DNA from: Bifidobacterium colobi
Lineage (GTDB): Bacteria; Actinomycetota; Actinomycetes; Actinomycetales; Bifidobacteriaceae
Assembly: GCF_018555455.1 (NCBI RefSeq)
Contig: NZ_JAFEJU010000007.1
Span: forward strand, 1 to 64,000
Direction: 5' to 3'
DNA: 64,000 nucleotides
Shown here: piece after piece, positions 29,543 through 37,255 of the stretch
Layout: the number at the start of each line of letters is the position of its first letter
Numbering within the stretch: position 1 is the stretch's first letter
Translations under genes and position numbers: made by a program
Notes under the pieces: generated by a model
Told to the model about the DNA's origin: nothing
What the model saw: the letters and a program-made list of their open reading frames with translations, nothing else
Database searches by the model: none

Positions 29543-30625
29543 CTACTTCATTGCATGAATCTTACGATCATAGACCATGTTTTCGGCAGAACGAATGCAA
29601 TACAACAGATGGCAGTGCAGACGTTGCAGCGGCGTGAGCTGGCTTACTAGCTCATGCATAGCCGCCACATCCTGCTCGTGATTCTTGCGGTCGGCCGCGG
29701 TCACGGTGAATTTCTTGCGATCTACTTCGTTTTCGAAGTGCACGTCTTTGCTGAGTCGCTTCAAGCCGTGGCCTTCGTCGCGCACGCTGGCCACCAATCC
29801 GAAGTAGTTGCGGCAGGGCACCACGCCCTGAGCGAGCGTGAAGCGGAAATTCTCGGCTGCGGACAGCGCATTGTCATGCCAGAAAGCAGCGGTGCGCTTG
29901 GAGTGCGTCACCGAGCCGGGCTCCTGCAGCCAGTAGTAGAGCGTCGCATCAACGTCGGCCACCTTGCGCATACGCGAATACAGTGGTCCAGCCATACGAA
30001 TGTCCTGCGCATAATGACCCACCGGGAACCTCAGACCATCCCACAGTTCGCGCTTGTACAGTCTGCACCAGTTGGCCTCATTGAAGTAGCGTGCCTCGGT
30101 ATTACGGCCGAGCTTCTCGCCAATCAATCTGAAACTCTTGCAGAATACGGACTGATAGGCGGTGAGCGGATGCTCGAACACGGTGATCTTGCCGGGTGCT
30201 TCGGCACCGTTTGCGGCCTCGGCGGACACAGTCTCCAGCTGCGAGACACCGAACTGGCGCCAGCGTCCCTTGCTCATATCCGCGCCGGTGCTTACCAGCG
30301 CGTGCAGTAGGTATTCGATGTTGCGGCTGTCGAGAATGTCATCGTTGTCCGAGAACGCGATGTATTCGCCATGCGCCGCGTCCAAACCAGTGTTCTGCGC
30401 CTTGGAAATACCGCCATTCGTCTGGTGGATTACTATCACGCGCGGGTCCTTCGCGGCGTACGCGTCGCAGATGACGGGGCTGGAGTCCTTGGCGCCGTCG
30501 TCCACCAGAATCACTTCCAGATTCGTGTACGACTGCCCCAGAATCGAGTCCACGCAGTAATGCAGATAGTCCTCGGCGTTATACACCGGCACAATGATGG
30601 AAACGAGCGGCTGGGAGTGTGGCAT
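29543..30625 (-). CDS. Glycosyltransferase family 2 protein
   Basis: The start MPHSQPLVSIIVPVYNAED follows AGAGGAA at seven bases and gives 360 residues. The frame is open further upstream, but without a better ribosome binding site. The GT-A domain carries VPVYNAEDYL, LVDDGAKDSS and FSDNDD (the DxD-like motif, here DND). The C-terminal half is basic and helical without membrane segments. It probably adds a sugar to the surface polysaccharide in the cytosol. It lies apart from the main cluster, facing an unknown gene, next to a tRNA-like sequence. Confidence 0.87.
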   Translation of the reverse strand: MPHSQPLVSIIVPVYNAEDYLHYCVDSILGQSYTNLEVILVDDGAKDSSPVICDAYAAKDPRVIVIHQTNGGISKAQNTGLDAAHGEYIAFSDNDDILDSRNIEYLLHALVSTGADMSKGRWRQFGVSQLETVSAEAANGAEAPGKITVFEHPLTAYQSVFCKSFRLIGEKLGRNTEARYFNEANWCRLYKRELWDGLRFPVGHYAQDIRMAGPLYSRMRKVADVDATLYYWLQEPGSVTHSKRTAAFWHDNALSAAENFRFTLAQGVVPCRNYFGLVASVRDEGHGLKRLSKDVHFENEVDRKKFTVTAADRKNHEQDVAAMHELVSQLTPLQRLHCHLLYCIRSAENMVYDRKIHAMK

Positions 30626-30799
30626 GAGTTCGTTCCTCTGGCAATTCTCTGTTGATGTGGTCATTCTCAGTATCCCATGATTATGCATCGTGATGTGTTT
30701 GGCAATGAGGATGTAATGTCGCGGGATGAACGAGCATGCGGTATGTAGAGCCCAGCATACAAACTATCGGCTATTGCAGGTGTATATCTCAATGCTGTT

Positions 30800-30871
30800 G
30801 TCCTTTTAGCTCAACGGTTAGAACAGCATCCTTTAAGCTGTGGGTTGTGGGTTCGAATTTCACAGGGGGCA
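30800..30871 (+). tRNA. tRNA-like sequence, lysine-type, atypical or decayed
   Basis: The 72-nt segment can form a 7-bp acceptor stem (GTCCTTT with AGGGGGC, including G-U pairs), a proper T arm (GTGGG-TTCGAAT-TTCAC) and a TAGCTC-AACGGTTA D-arm start. The middle is irregular. The only good anticodon stem, ACAGC with GCTGT, closes a 9-nt loop (ATCCTTTAA) and leaves no space for a standard D stem. If the loop is read in its best 7-nt version the anticodon would be CTT or TTT (Lys). A hairpin terminator follows directly. It may be a decayed tRNA or an unusual but real one. No CCA is encoded. Confidence 0.45.
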
Positions 30872-30913
30872 CAGTTCACTCCTTGGAGGCCACGCTTCCA
30901 AGGAATGAACTGT
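30871..30913 (+). terminator. Hairpin terminator immediately after the tRNA-like sequence
   Basis: A 17-bp inverted repeat (30871-30887 with 30897-30913, one G-T pair) begins at the last base of the tRNA-like segment. Stable RNA genes often end this way. Confidence 0.6.
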
Positions 30914-31044
30914 ACTGGCGCCCGAATGGCGGAGGCGCCAACGCGTCAGCTGCTCACAGGCGCCACCCGAAGATTTCAGCCGCAATTACCGGTTTATTAC
31001 TACAGTGCCTCGATTAACAGCTTCAGAAAATGTACGCGCAGTCC

Positions 31045-31180
31045 AAATCGGATAGCATCCAAGTTAATCGGATAGTTTGAACCATGATTTATCCGGTGCA
31101 GATCGTTGAAAAATCAAGGATTCGCGCCAAAGACCTGAGGCTTAATCGGATTTTTTCGGGTTTTAATCGGATACTTTTGA
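31045..31180. repeat. Four TTAATCGGAT-type direct repeats at the 3' end of an AlbA_2 gene
   Basis: The motif (T)TAATCGGAT occurs at about 31045, 31064, 31142 and 31163. It forms two pairs with internal spacing of 19-21 bp, about 97 bp apart. The last copy supplies the final codons and TAA stop of the adjacent minus-strand gene. Another copy reads out as the same terminal peptide (KLSD, stop). It may be a small duplication or a protein-binding array. The rest of this gene-free stretch holds GC-rich inverted repeats but no gene. Confidence 0.5.
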
Positions 31181-32866
31181 CACGTTTGTAGATGAACCTT
31201 CCTCGTTTGGATACCAGATGGAACTTCTTCCGGCAAATTCATTACGGGCCAACCCACGAGTGCGCATGCTCGACAGTATGTTCTTGACTTTGTTTGATTT
31301 CTGCTCTTCTGTCAGGTTATTGACGAATGCTGGATATAGCAGGTCGTTGAGTTGCTCACGGGTGGCGTTGCCATACTGACGCAGATAGTCAAGAACCAGA
31401 CTGATGTAGTACTCGTTGGAATGGCTCCGGGCACGAACGTATTCAGCTTGCGTACCGGTAGCATTAGCAATGGCTTCGGATACATACAGATTCGGTTTTC
31501 TACCTTCAATAAGCCCTTGTCTGCGGAGCCTGCGAGCTGTGGTGGCTGGTATCGGCTGGTGTTTTTGCACACGATCCAAAGCGAGTATGTCCTCGAATGG
31601 GAGGTTGCTCTTCAACATAAGCATGCGGGTGTATGATTCATCAACCACACTGCCATAGATGGTGAGTCGCACTTCGTTGGGGTCGCTCAGATCATAATCC
31701 GGCAACGGCAGATAACGGCTGGCCTGTGAACGGTTCATACGCTCAATACCGTAGCCAAGATGATCAATCATGTTTAGCTCGGTCATTGCTTGCACCATAA
31801 GCGGGTTGCGGTACCTCTTCGGAAGGTGTCCCTTGAGTGCAAACTCATCCGGGCTGCCCTCTACGAAACCTCCTTGGCTGATGAATTCCAGCCGGTCAGG
31901 GTATTCGGTCACGACAATGCGCGCATGCTGACGATAGTCTTGATGAGCGATGCAGTTGTGCAGCGCCTCTAGCACAGTCTGCTGATCATATTTTTCGATT
32001 TCACGTTGGATAAGCTCTCCTGGCGGCATCAAACGTATCTTGATATTGCGTATACGTTGGTATAAACGGGTGGTATTCAAAATGAATGGAGGCTGGAAAT
32101 GCTCATATGCTTCTTCCTGCCCAACAAGTTTCCATGTCATTTCGGCCATCAGAGGACTCAACAAAGCAAACACCTGAGGCTTGCCTAGCAGCAGCAATGC
32201 GGTGCGAGTCAGACCACGGGCATTTAACAATCCCAGATGACGGAGGAAATCTTCGTCGCTCCACGATTCAACCTCTTCCGCACTGATACGCGGTGCATGC
32301 CGTTCAGTGAACGCTTGACGGGCGAAGCGCATCGCTTCTGGATCAATATCATCAATCGTGGCATCCGGAACCGTTTGCGCACTCCAATCGAACGCAGACT
32401 CCTGCACGCGAATCAGATCAAGCTTGTCCAAGCTCAAAGCGACCAAACTTTCGCCTGCGCGACCATAGAAGTGACCGTTCCATGCAATCGGCATCCCGCG
32501 AGGAGCTGGAGGAATCTCGAATAGCAGAATCCGTCCTTCAGGATGTTTTAACTCATAGATATTGCGAAACGTAATTCCCGGTTCAGTGCCATCGGAGATC
32601 TCATGCTTGAGACGTTGTAGTTTTTCTGCGTTCTGTCGATACTCGGTACCAATGATCCTGCGAGACCGGTCTTTCACCCCAAAAATAAGCCATGCCGAAT
32701 CCGCGTCACGCAGATTCGCCTCATTGGACAGCGCCGAAACATACTGGCCGATTTCTCCGGTTGAGTATCCCTTGCCGCCTTCCTTGAATTCAACGACTTC
32801 GTTCTCCCAGTCGCGCATCAGATGGTTCAGCAGGTTCGTTAGCTCTTCGTCATTACGTTGGCCCAT
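31163..32866 (-). CDS. AlbA_2/RecG-like ATP-binding, DNA-binding protein
   Basis: The 567-residue protein has an N-terminal AlbA_2 (Schlafen-type) domain with VVEFKEGGKGYSTGEIG and AWLIFGVKD. A central ATPase-like section has LEALHNCIAHQDYRQHARI and GYGIERM, as in the HATPase_c_4 segment of this family. The C-terminal third looks like winged helices (…TRARRLRRQGLIEGR, then REQLNDLLYP…). Such proteins are often annotated as transcriptional regulators or RecG-like helicases, but most have no known function. Some relatives lie in defence islands. It stands alone; short repeats mark its 3' end. Confidence 0.8.
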   Translation of the reverse strand: MGQRNDEELTNLLNHLMRDWENEVVEFKEGGKGYSTGEIGQYVSALSNEANLRDADSAWLIFGVKDRSRRIIGTEYRQNAEKLQRLKHEISDGTEPGITFRNIYELKHPEGRILLFEIPPAPRGMPIAWNGHFYGRAGESLVALSLDKLDLIRVQESAFDWSAQTVPDATIDDIDPEAMRFARQAFTERHAPRISAEEVESWSDEDFLRHLGLLNARGLTRTALLLLGKPQVFALLSPLMAEMTWKLVGQEEAYEHFQPPFILNTTRLYQRIRNIKIRLMPPGELIQREIEKYDQQTVLEALHNCIAHQDYRQHARIVVTEYPDRLEFISQGGFVEGSPDEFALKGHLPKRYRNPLMVQAMTELNMIDHLGYGIERMNRSQASRYLPLPDYDLSDPNEVRLTIYGSVVDESYTRMLMLKSNLPFEDILALDRVQKHQPIPATTARRLRRQGLIEGRKPNLYVSEAIANATGTQAEYVRARSHSNEYYISLVLDYLRQYGNATREQLNDLLYPAFVNNLTEEQKSNKVKNILSSMRTRGLARNEFAGRSSIWYPNEEGSSTNVSKVSD

Positions 32867-33326
32867 TGAGTGTTGCCTTCCAACAGATTATCCCAATTAT
32901 TATTATCGTATGCAGTTTCACCGACCACTGTTAGATCGAGCCGTCGGCATATCGGGGATATGTTGACGGTCGATAGGTTGACTTGCGTTGGCGCGACTCC
33001 GGAGAATATGAACTGCTTTGCTGCCAAGATTTATCTGACCTGTGGCATGCTCGGTCTCAAAGCCGTCACCACTGCTAACCCATACCTACTGCAAACAGCG
33101 AATGGCGCAATTGTGTCATAGAACGTGTTATATGCACATTATTTCTGTGTCTTGGATGGTGCTGCTGAAATTGTTGGTGTCGCAGTCCATAGTTTCCGGA
33201 TTTGTGCGTGGTTGCCTAGGTGAGAATACCGTTTGGTATATATACGAGTAACATTGATGTGACTAATACGTTGCGATGCTGGGATAAGTGCATTGCAGCG
33301 GAATGGTGGACGCAAGGATAATGAAT
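32867..33326. other. Gene-free stretch before glf
   Basis: About 460 bp between the divergent AlbA_2 gene and glf. A GTG-initiated frame of 83 codons (32870-33121) contains CVGATPENMNCFAAKIYL, which looks protein-like but has no recognisable family. It starts only 3 bp from the divergent gene. It could be a remnant. I see no clear terminator; a promoter for glf should lie at the right side. Confidence 0.35.
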
Positions 33327-34502
33327 ATGACCGACTTCGAATACCCGGACCTGGTGATTGTTGGCGCGGGACTGTTTGGCTTGACTGTGGCGCAGCAGGC
33401 GGTGGAGCATGCGGGCGCTCGCGTGCACATCATCGACGTGCGCGACCACATCGGCGGCAACGCGTACTCCTACTTCGATCCGGAAACCGGCGCGGAAATC
33501 CACCGTTATGGCGCGCACCTGTTCCATACCTCCAACAAGCGCGTATGGGATTACGTGAACCGGTTCACCTCGTTCACCAACTACGTGCATCGCGTGTACG
33601 CCACGCATGATGGCGAAGTCTATCCGCTGCCCATCAACCTTGGCACCATCAACCAGTTCTTCCATGCGCACTACACGCCCGCCGAAGCGCAGCAGCTTAT
33701 CGCCGAGCAGGCCGGCGAACTGGCCGGAACCGACCCGGAGAACCTGAACGACAAGGGCATCCAGCTGATTGGGCGCCCGCTGTACGAGGCGTTCATTAAG
33801 AACTACACGGGCAAGCAGTGGCAGACCGACCCGGCCGAACTGCCGGCATCCATCATCAAGCGTCTGCCGGTCCGCTTCAACTACGACAACCGCTACTTCA
33901 AGGACACGTGGGAGGGCCTGCCCGCGGACGGCTACACCAAGTGGTTCGAGCGCATGATCGACGATCCGCGCATCACTGTGGAACTCGGCGTGGACTTCTT
34001 CGACGAATCCCAGCCGTACAACAAGACGGCCCTGCAGGCCGCCGGCGTGCCGGTAGTGTACACGGGGCCGATCGACCGCTACTTCGACTACGAGCTCGGT
34101 GACCTGAAGTGGCGTACCGTGGACTTCAAGGAAGTCCGCTACGACGAAGGCGACCACTTCGGCTGCCCGGTCATGAACTTCTCCGACGCCGACGTGCCGT
34201 ACACGCGCGCCATCGAATTCAAGAATTTCAACCCGGAGCGCGCGGCCTCACAGAACCCGAACAAAACCGTGGTGTGGGAGGAGTACAGCCGTTTCGCCGA
34301 GCGCGGCGACGAACCGTACTACCCGATCAACACGGACGCGGACAAGACGCTGTATGCGCAGTACGAGGCGAAGGCCGCGGCCGAGCCGAAGACCGTGTTC
34401 GGCGGACGTCTCGGCACGTACAAGTACTACGACATGCATCAGGTGATCGACACCGCCCTGACCGCGTACGAGAGCCAAGTCGCGCCGCTGCTGGCGAAGT
34501 AG
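33327..34502 (+). CDS. glf: UDP-galactopyranose mutase
   Basis: The flavoenzyme interconverts UDP-galactopyranose and UDP-galactofuranose. The start at MTDFEYPDLVIVGAG lies eight bases after AAGGA; upstream ATG codons in frame have no such signal. The N-terminal FAD loop is VGAGLFGLTVAQ, followed by IGGNAYSYFDPETG and HRYGAHLFHTSNKRVW. The active-site-like segments YTGKQW and RPLYEAF, and the C-terminal GRLGTYKYYDMHQ, are all present. The length (391 residues) is typical. It implies that the surface polysaccharide contains galactofuranose. Confidence 0.96.
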   Translation: MTDFEYPDLVIVGAGLFGLTVAQQAVEHAGARVHIIDVRDHIGGNAYSYFDPETGAEIHRYGAHLFHTSNKRVWDYVNRFTSFTNYVHRVYATHDGEVYPLPINLGTINQFFHAHYTPAEAQQLIAEQAGELAGTDPENLNDKGIQLIGRPLYEAFIKNYTGKQWQTDPAELPASIIKRLPVRFNYDNRYFKDTWEGLPADGYTKWFERMIDDPRITVELGVDFFDESQPYNKTALQAAGVPVVYTGPIDRYFDYELGDLKWRTVDFKEVRYDEGDHFGCPVMNFSDADVPYTRAIEFKNFNPERAASQNPNKTVVWEEYSRFAERGDEPYYPINTDADKTLYAQYEAKAAAEPKTVFGGRLGTYKYYDMHQVIDTALTAYESQVAPLLAK

Positions 34503-34523
34503 TGCTGCATATTTGATGGCCGG

Positions 34524-34678
34524 ATTCCGGGGATTGCGTCGCCAGCCATAAGGTTTTGCGACGGATTCCCCGGAATGCGTCGTGGAACGTATCGTGAAAC
34601 AGTCCTTTTGCGACGGATTCCCCGGAATGTAGCGAGTGAGGCGCCGGATTGCGACAGATTCCTCGGAATCTGTCGCAA
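34524..34678. repeat. Four GCGACGGATTCCCCGGAAT-type palindromic repeats
   Basis: The motif occurs inverted at about 34524-34542, then forward at 34554-34582 and 34606-34634, 52 bp apart. A last version at 34649-34678 has evolved into a perfect 14-bp hairpin. The block sits between convergent genes (glf and the second AlbA_2 protein), so it may also act as a terminator. This is one of several repeat families in the window. Confidence 0.6.
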
Positions 34679-34711
34679 ACTCAAAAGAGCTATTGCTCGA
34701 GCTATTGCTCG

Positions 34712-36076
34712 TTATTGGCGGCAGGGGCGGTAACTCGTATGCGGACCACTCCCTGTACGTGTCAGCAGTTTCTTACTGACTAGGTCATTGATGGTCTTTA
34801 TCGCAGTCGATTGAGATGCTCCAGTCACCGATTGCGCCTGTTTACGAGTAATGCTGCCATGCTCTTTGGCATAATCAAGAATCTGTTGCTGTCTGGTTGG
34901 TAGATCAGCAGTTTGCGTTGAAGCAATCCCCTGCGGGAGTTCTTGCGTAGATGAAGTTTGCGCTAAGCCGACATTTTCGCGCTGGTGCTTAGGAAGAATG
35001 AGTCGGAAAGCGTGATCGCTGATATCGAACGTAGGTTGAACGGCCTCGTCCTGGTAGTCTCCCATAATTCTGCGAATGCCGGTGCCGTATGCTTCAACGA
35101 GCTTGAGACGATAAAACACGTTGGCTAATTTAGGGTTGCGCTGCGAGGAAATGCCATTCATCATATCCGCACGAGTAAAGTTTCCGAGCAATCCGCCAAG
35201 GTTCATAAACTCCATGTGGTTGCTGAAGATGCTAATGAGCGCTGGTCCTGAGAGGCCATAATCACGGTGAACAATGAGATTGAGCATTGCTTCGCGTAAT
35301 ACCAGTGGAGAATACTCATAGTTATCTACGCGTCGCATGGTTGCATCCGTATATGAATGCACTGCATTATGACGTGATATGAATTCGCTGACTTGGCCGA
35401 ATTGGGTGAGCAGCGAACCTGTGAATTCCTGTCTGTTCAGAAAAACTTCTTTGACTTCGTCGGCGAATACGGCTGCTTTGATTGAAGCAGTGCATTGGTC
35501 GGAGAGCAGCCAAGCCAGATTGGTATAGACGTCATCGGCGTTGGTGAGCCCGAGTGTACGTTGTGATTGCGGTGTAAAAGGCAATCCCGCATCGGCGAAT
35601 GCTGTCTGTGCCGCAGTGAAAGTGAGCTCTTGGTTGAGGGAAACCGCGTCTTCGAAGGAATCACCTGCTGTTTGCTTGATCATGTCGATAATGGCTGACT
35701 CGGAGGCCGGGATAGATGCCGCTCCTGAGCGGATATATACACCGGCAGGTCTGATTCCTTTATCGGCTAAATAGTAAGGGCGGTGGGCGCCACGTTGTAT
35801 GTGGACGGCTACGACCGGTACGTTATGGATGTTTTCGTTCTCGGCGGAAACAAAGTTCATCACGTCAGGTCGGATACCATCGGAAATTGCTTGTGTAGCT
35901 CGGCGCATGGTTTCGTCGATGTTGTCGACGCCGGTTACATCTCCGTTGTCTTCAACGCCGATATAGATGGTTCCTCCGTCGGTGTTAGCAAATGCGACGG
36001 CTGATCGTTTGGCTCCATCGACCCACTTGCGCTTGAATTCCAGATGCGGACCTTCTATTAATGCTGATTCTGTCAT
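34712..36076 (-). CDS. AlbA_2 ATP-binding protein with C-terminal winged helix
   Basis: The 454-residue protein starts with an AlbA_2 domain (EGPHLEFKRKWVDGAKRSAVAFANTDGG… IYIGVEDNG). The middle has the ATPase-like LREAMLNLIVHRDYGLSGPAL and VEAYGTGIRRIMGDY. The C-terminal 90 residues form a helix-turn-helix domain (QQQILDYAKEHGSITRKQA… QSTAIKTINDL). It is related to the other AlbA_2 gene nearby, but shorter. A dense repeat array covers its promoter, which suggests that it regulates itself and perhaps the divergent gene. No catalytic role is known. Confidence 0.8.
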   Translation of the reverse strand: MTESALIEGPHLEFKRKWVDGAKRSAVAFANTDGGTIYIGVEDNGDVTGVDNIDETMRRATQAISDGIRPDVMNFVSAENENIHNVPVVAVHIQRGAHRPYYLADKGIRPAGVYIRSGAASIPASESAIIDMIKQTAGDSFEDAVSLNQELTFTAAQTAFADAGLPFTPQSQRTLGLTNADDVYTNLAWLLSDQCTASIKAAVFADEVKEVFLNRQEFTGSLLTQFGQVSEFISRHNAVHSYTDATMRRVDNYEYSPLVLREAMLNLIVHRDYGLSGPALISIFSNHMEFMNLGGLLGNFTRADMMNGISSQRNPKLANVFYRLKLVEAYGTGIRRIMGDYQDEAVQPTFDISDHAFRLILPKHQRENVGLAQTSSTQELPQGIASTQTADLPTRQQQILDYAKEHGSITRKQAQSVTGASQSTAIKTINDLVSKKLLTRTGSGPHTSYRPCRQ

Positions 36077-36094
36077 CAGAATGCTTCTTGCTGG

Positions 36095-36170
36095 TATCTT
36101 ATCGCTATCTTCTATCTTATCGTATCTTATCTTCTATCTTATCGCGATAAGGTGTTAGATACGATAAGAT
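36095..36170. promoter_or_regulatory. Operator-like TATCTTATCG repeat array
   Basis: Four direct copies of TATCTTATC[GT] lie at 36095, 36113, 36123 and 36135, followed by inverted copies (CGATAAGG at 36145 and CGATAAGAT at 36162). The junction forms a perfect 14-bp palindrome, CTTATCGCGATAAG (36138-36151). The array lies within 20-95 bp of the start of the divergent AlbA_2/winged-helix gene and before the FAH-family gene. It is the obvious candidate binding site for that protein. Confidence 0.65.
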
Positions 36171-36253
36171 TCGGCGTCGAGGACGTGCCTGCGCCGCTGC
36201 TTGCGGCGAAAAGGTGCGCGAGACAATACATATCGGTAGTAGGCTTAGTGACT

Positions 36254-37075
36254 ATGAGACTTGCACGATTTTCTATGAATGATGCGCCGCGCTATGCCTT
36301 CGTGCAGAAGGACCCGGTTGACGGCAAAGACTACCTCATCGAACTGGACGGCCATCCGCTGGCCGGCGACCAGGTCAAACCCACGGGCAATCGTTACGCG
36401 GTGGACGCGGACGGCGTACGCCTGCTTGCCCCGGTTCTGCCGTCCAAGGTGTACGGTCTGGCCAAGAATTACGAGGCCCACGCACAGTTCATGCACGAAG
36501 CCGGTCACTCCGAAATCGCGCACGCGCCGGAGAACATGGTCATATTCACCAAGCCGTCCACCTCGGTGATCGGCCCGGACGACCCGATTGTGTATCCGGC
36601 CTGCTCCAAGGATATGAACTTCGAGCCGGAAGTGGCTGTGGTGATGGGTCGCATCGCTAAGAACGTGCCGGTCGAAAAGGCCATGGACTATGTGCTTGGC
36701 TTCACCTGCGTGAACGACGTGACGCTGCGCGACCTGCAGGGTCTCGATCCGACCTGGACGCGCGCCAAGGGCTTCGACACGTCCTGCCCGCTCGGTCCGT
36801 GGATCGTGATGCGCGACGACCTTGACTGGAAGGACGCGAAGATTTCCTTCACTCTGAACGGTGAGGACGTCCCGATGGCATCCGGCACCACCGCGAACCT
36901 CATCCACGGTATTCCGGAACAGATCGCCGCAATCTCCTCGTTCTCCACGCTGCTGCCGGGCGACGTCATCATGACCGGCACCCCGAACGCGTCCGGTCAC
37001 CTTGATCCAGGCGACGAAGCCATCGTGCACGTGGAAGGCATCGGCTCTCTGCGCAACGTAATCGTGCGCGCCTGA
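36254..37075 (+). CDS. Fumarylacetoacetate hydrolase family protein
   Basis: The 273-residue protein has the FAH-family C-terminal domain: GLAKNYEAHAQFM near the start of the catalytic part, the metal-binding acidic residues in FEPEVAVVMG, then VNDVTLRDLQ, ARAKGFDTSCPLGPWI and GDVIMTGTPNASG. The start at MRLARFSMND is preferred to the upstream frame, which runs back through the repeat array. Substrates of this family are varied (acylpyruvates, 2-hydroxyhepta-2,4-diene-1,7-dioates and others) and cannot be read here. It is transcribed alone, divergent from the AlbA_2 gene. Confidence 0.88.
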   Translation: MRLARFSMNDAPRYAFVQKDPVDGKDYLIELDGHPLAGDQVKPTGNRYAVDADGVRLLAPVLPSKVYGLAKNYEAHAQFMHEAGHSEIAHAPENMVIFTKPSTSVIGPDDPIVYPACSKDMNFEPEVAVVMGRIAKNVPVEKAMDYVLGFTCVNDVTLRDLQGLDPTWTRAKGFDTSCPLGPWIVMRDDLDWKDAKISFTLNGEDVPMASGTTANLIHGIPEQIAAISSFSTLLPGDVIMTGTPNASGHLDPGDEAIVHVEGIGSLRNVIVRA

Positions 37076-37114
37076 CACCTAAGCGCTAAGCTACCGGTGA
37101 CTTAGCGGCATAGA

Positions 37115-37255
37115 GGCAGTAACTGCGCGTCCAGAAGAATGCGGCGCGCAGCTACTGCCTCTTTTGCGTGCTGAACAGGCAGTACGTGCGCGAGGAGTGC
37201 GTCAATCCGCGCACCTACTGCCGCTTATGTGTCACGAGCAGGCAGTAACTGCGCG
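37115..37255. repeat. Alternating five-unit array of motif A (GGCAGTAACTGCGCG)
   Basis: Units of 15 bp lie at 37115 (forward), 37145 (reverse), 37178 (forward), 37208 (reverse) and 37241 (forward). Spacings are 30, 33, 30 and 33 bp, a mean of 31.5 bp. The bases between are not conserved. An imperfect hairpin (CGCTAAG … CTTAGCG) precedes it. The last unit overlaps the 3' end of the next gene and encodes its final residues and stop. Adjacent opposite units could form stems in RNA. Confidence 0.8.

Noticed and set aside
32870..33121. 83-codon gene upstream of glf
   Set aside because: It starts at GTG three bases from a divergent gene without ribosome binding site. Kept only as a possible remnant.
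37115..37255. CRISPR-like repeat array
   Set aside because: Units alternate in orientation, spacers are only 15-18 bp, and there are no cas genes. It is not a CRISPR array.
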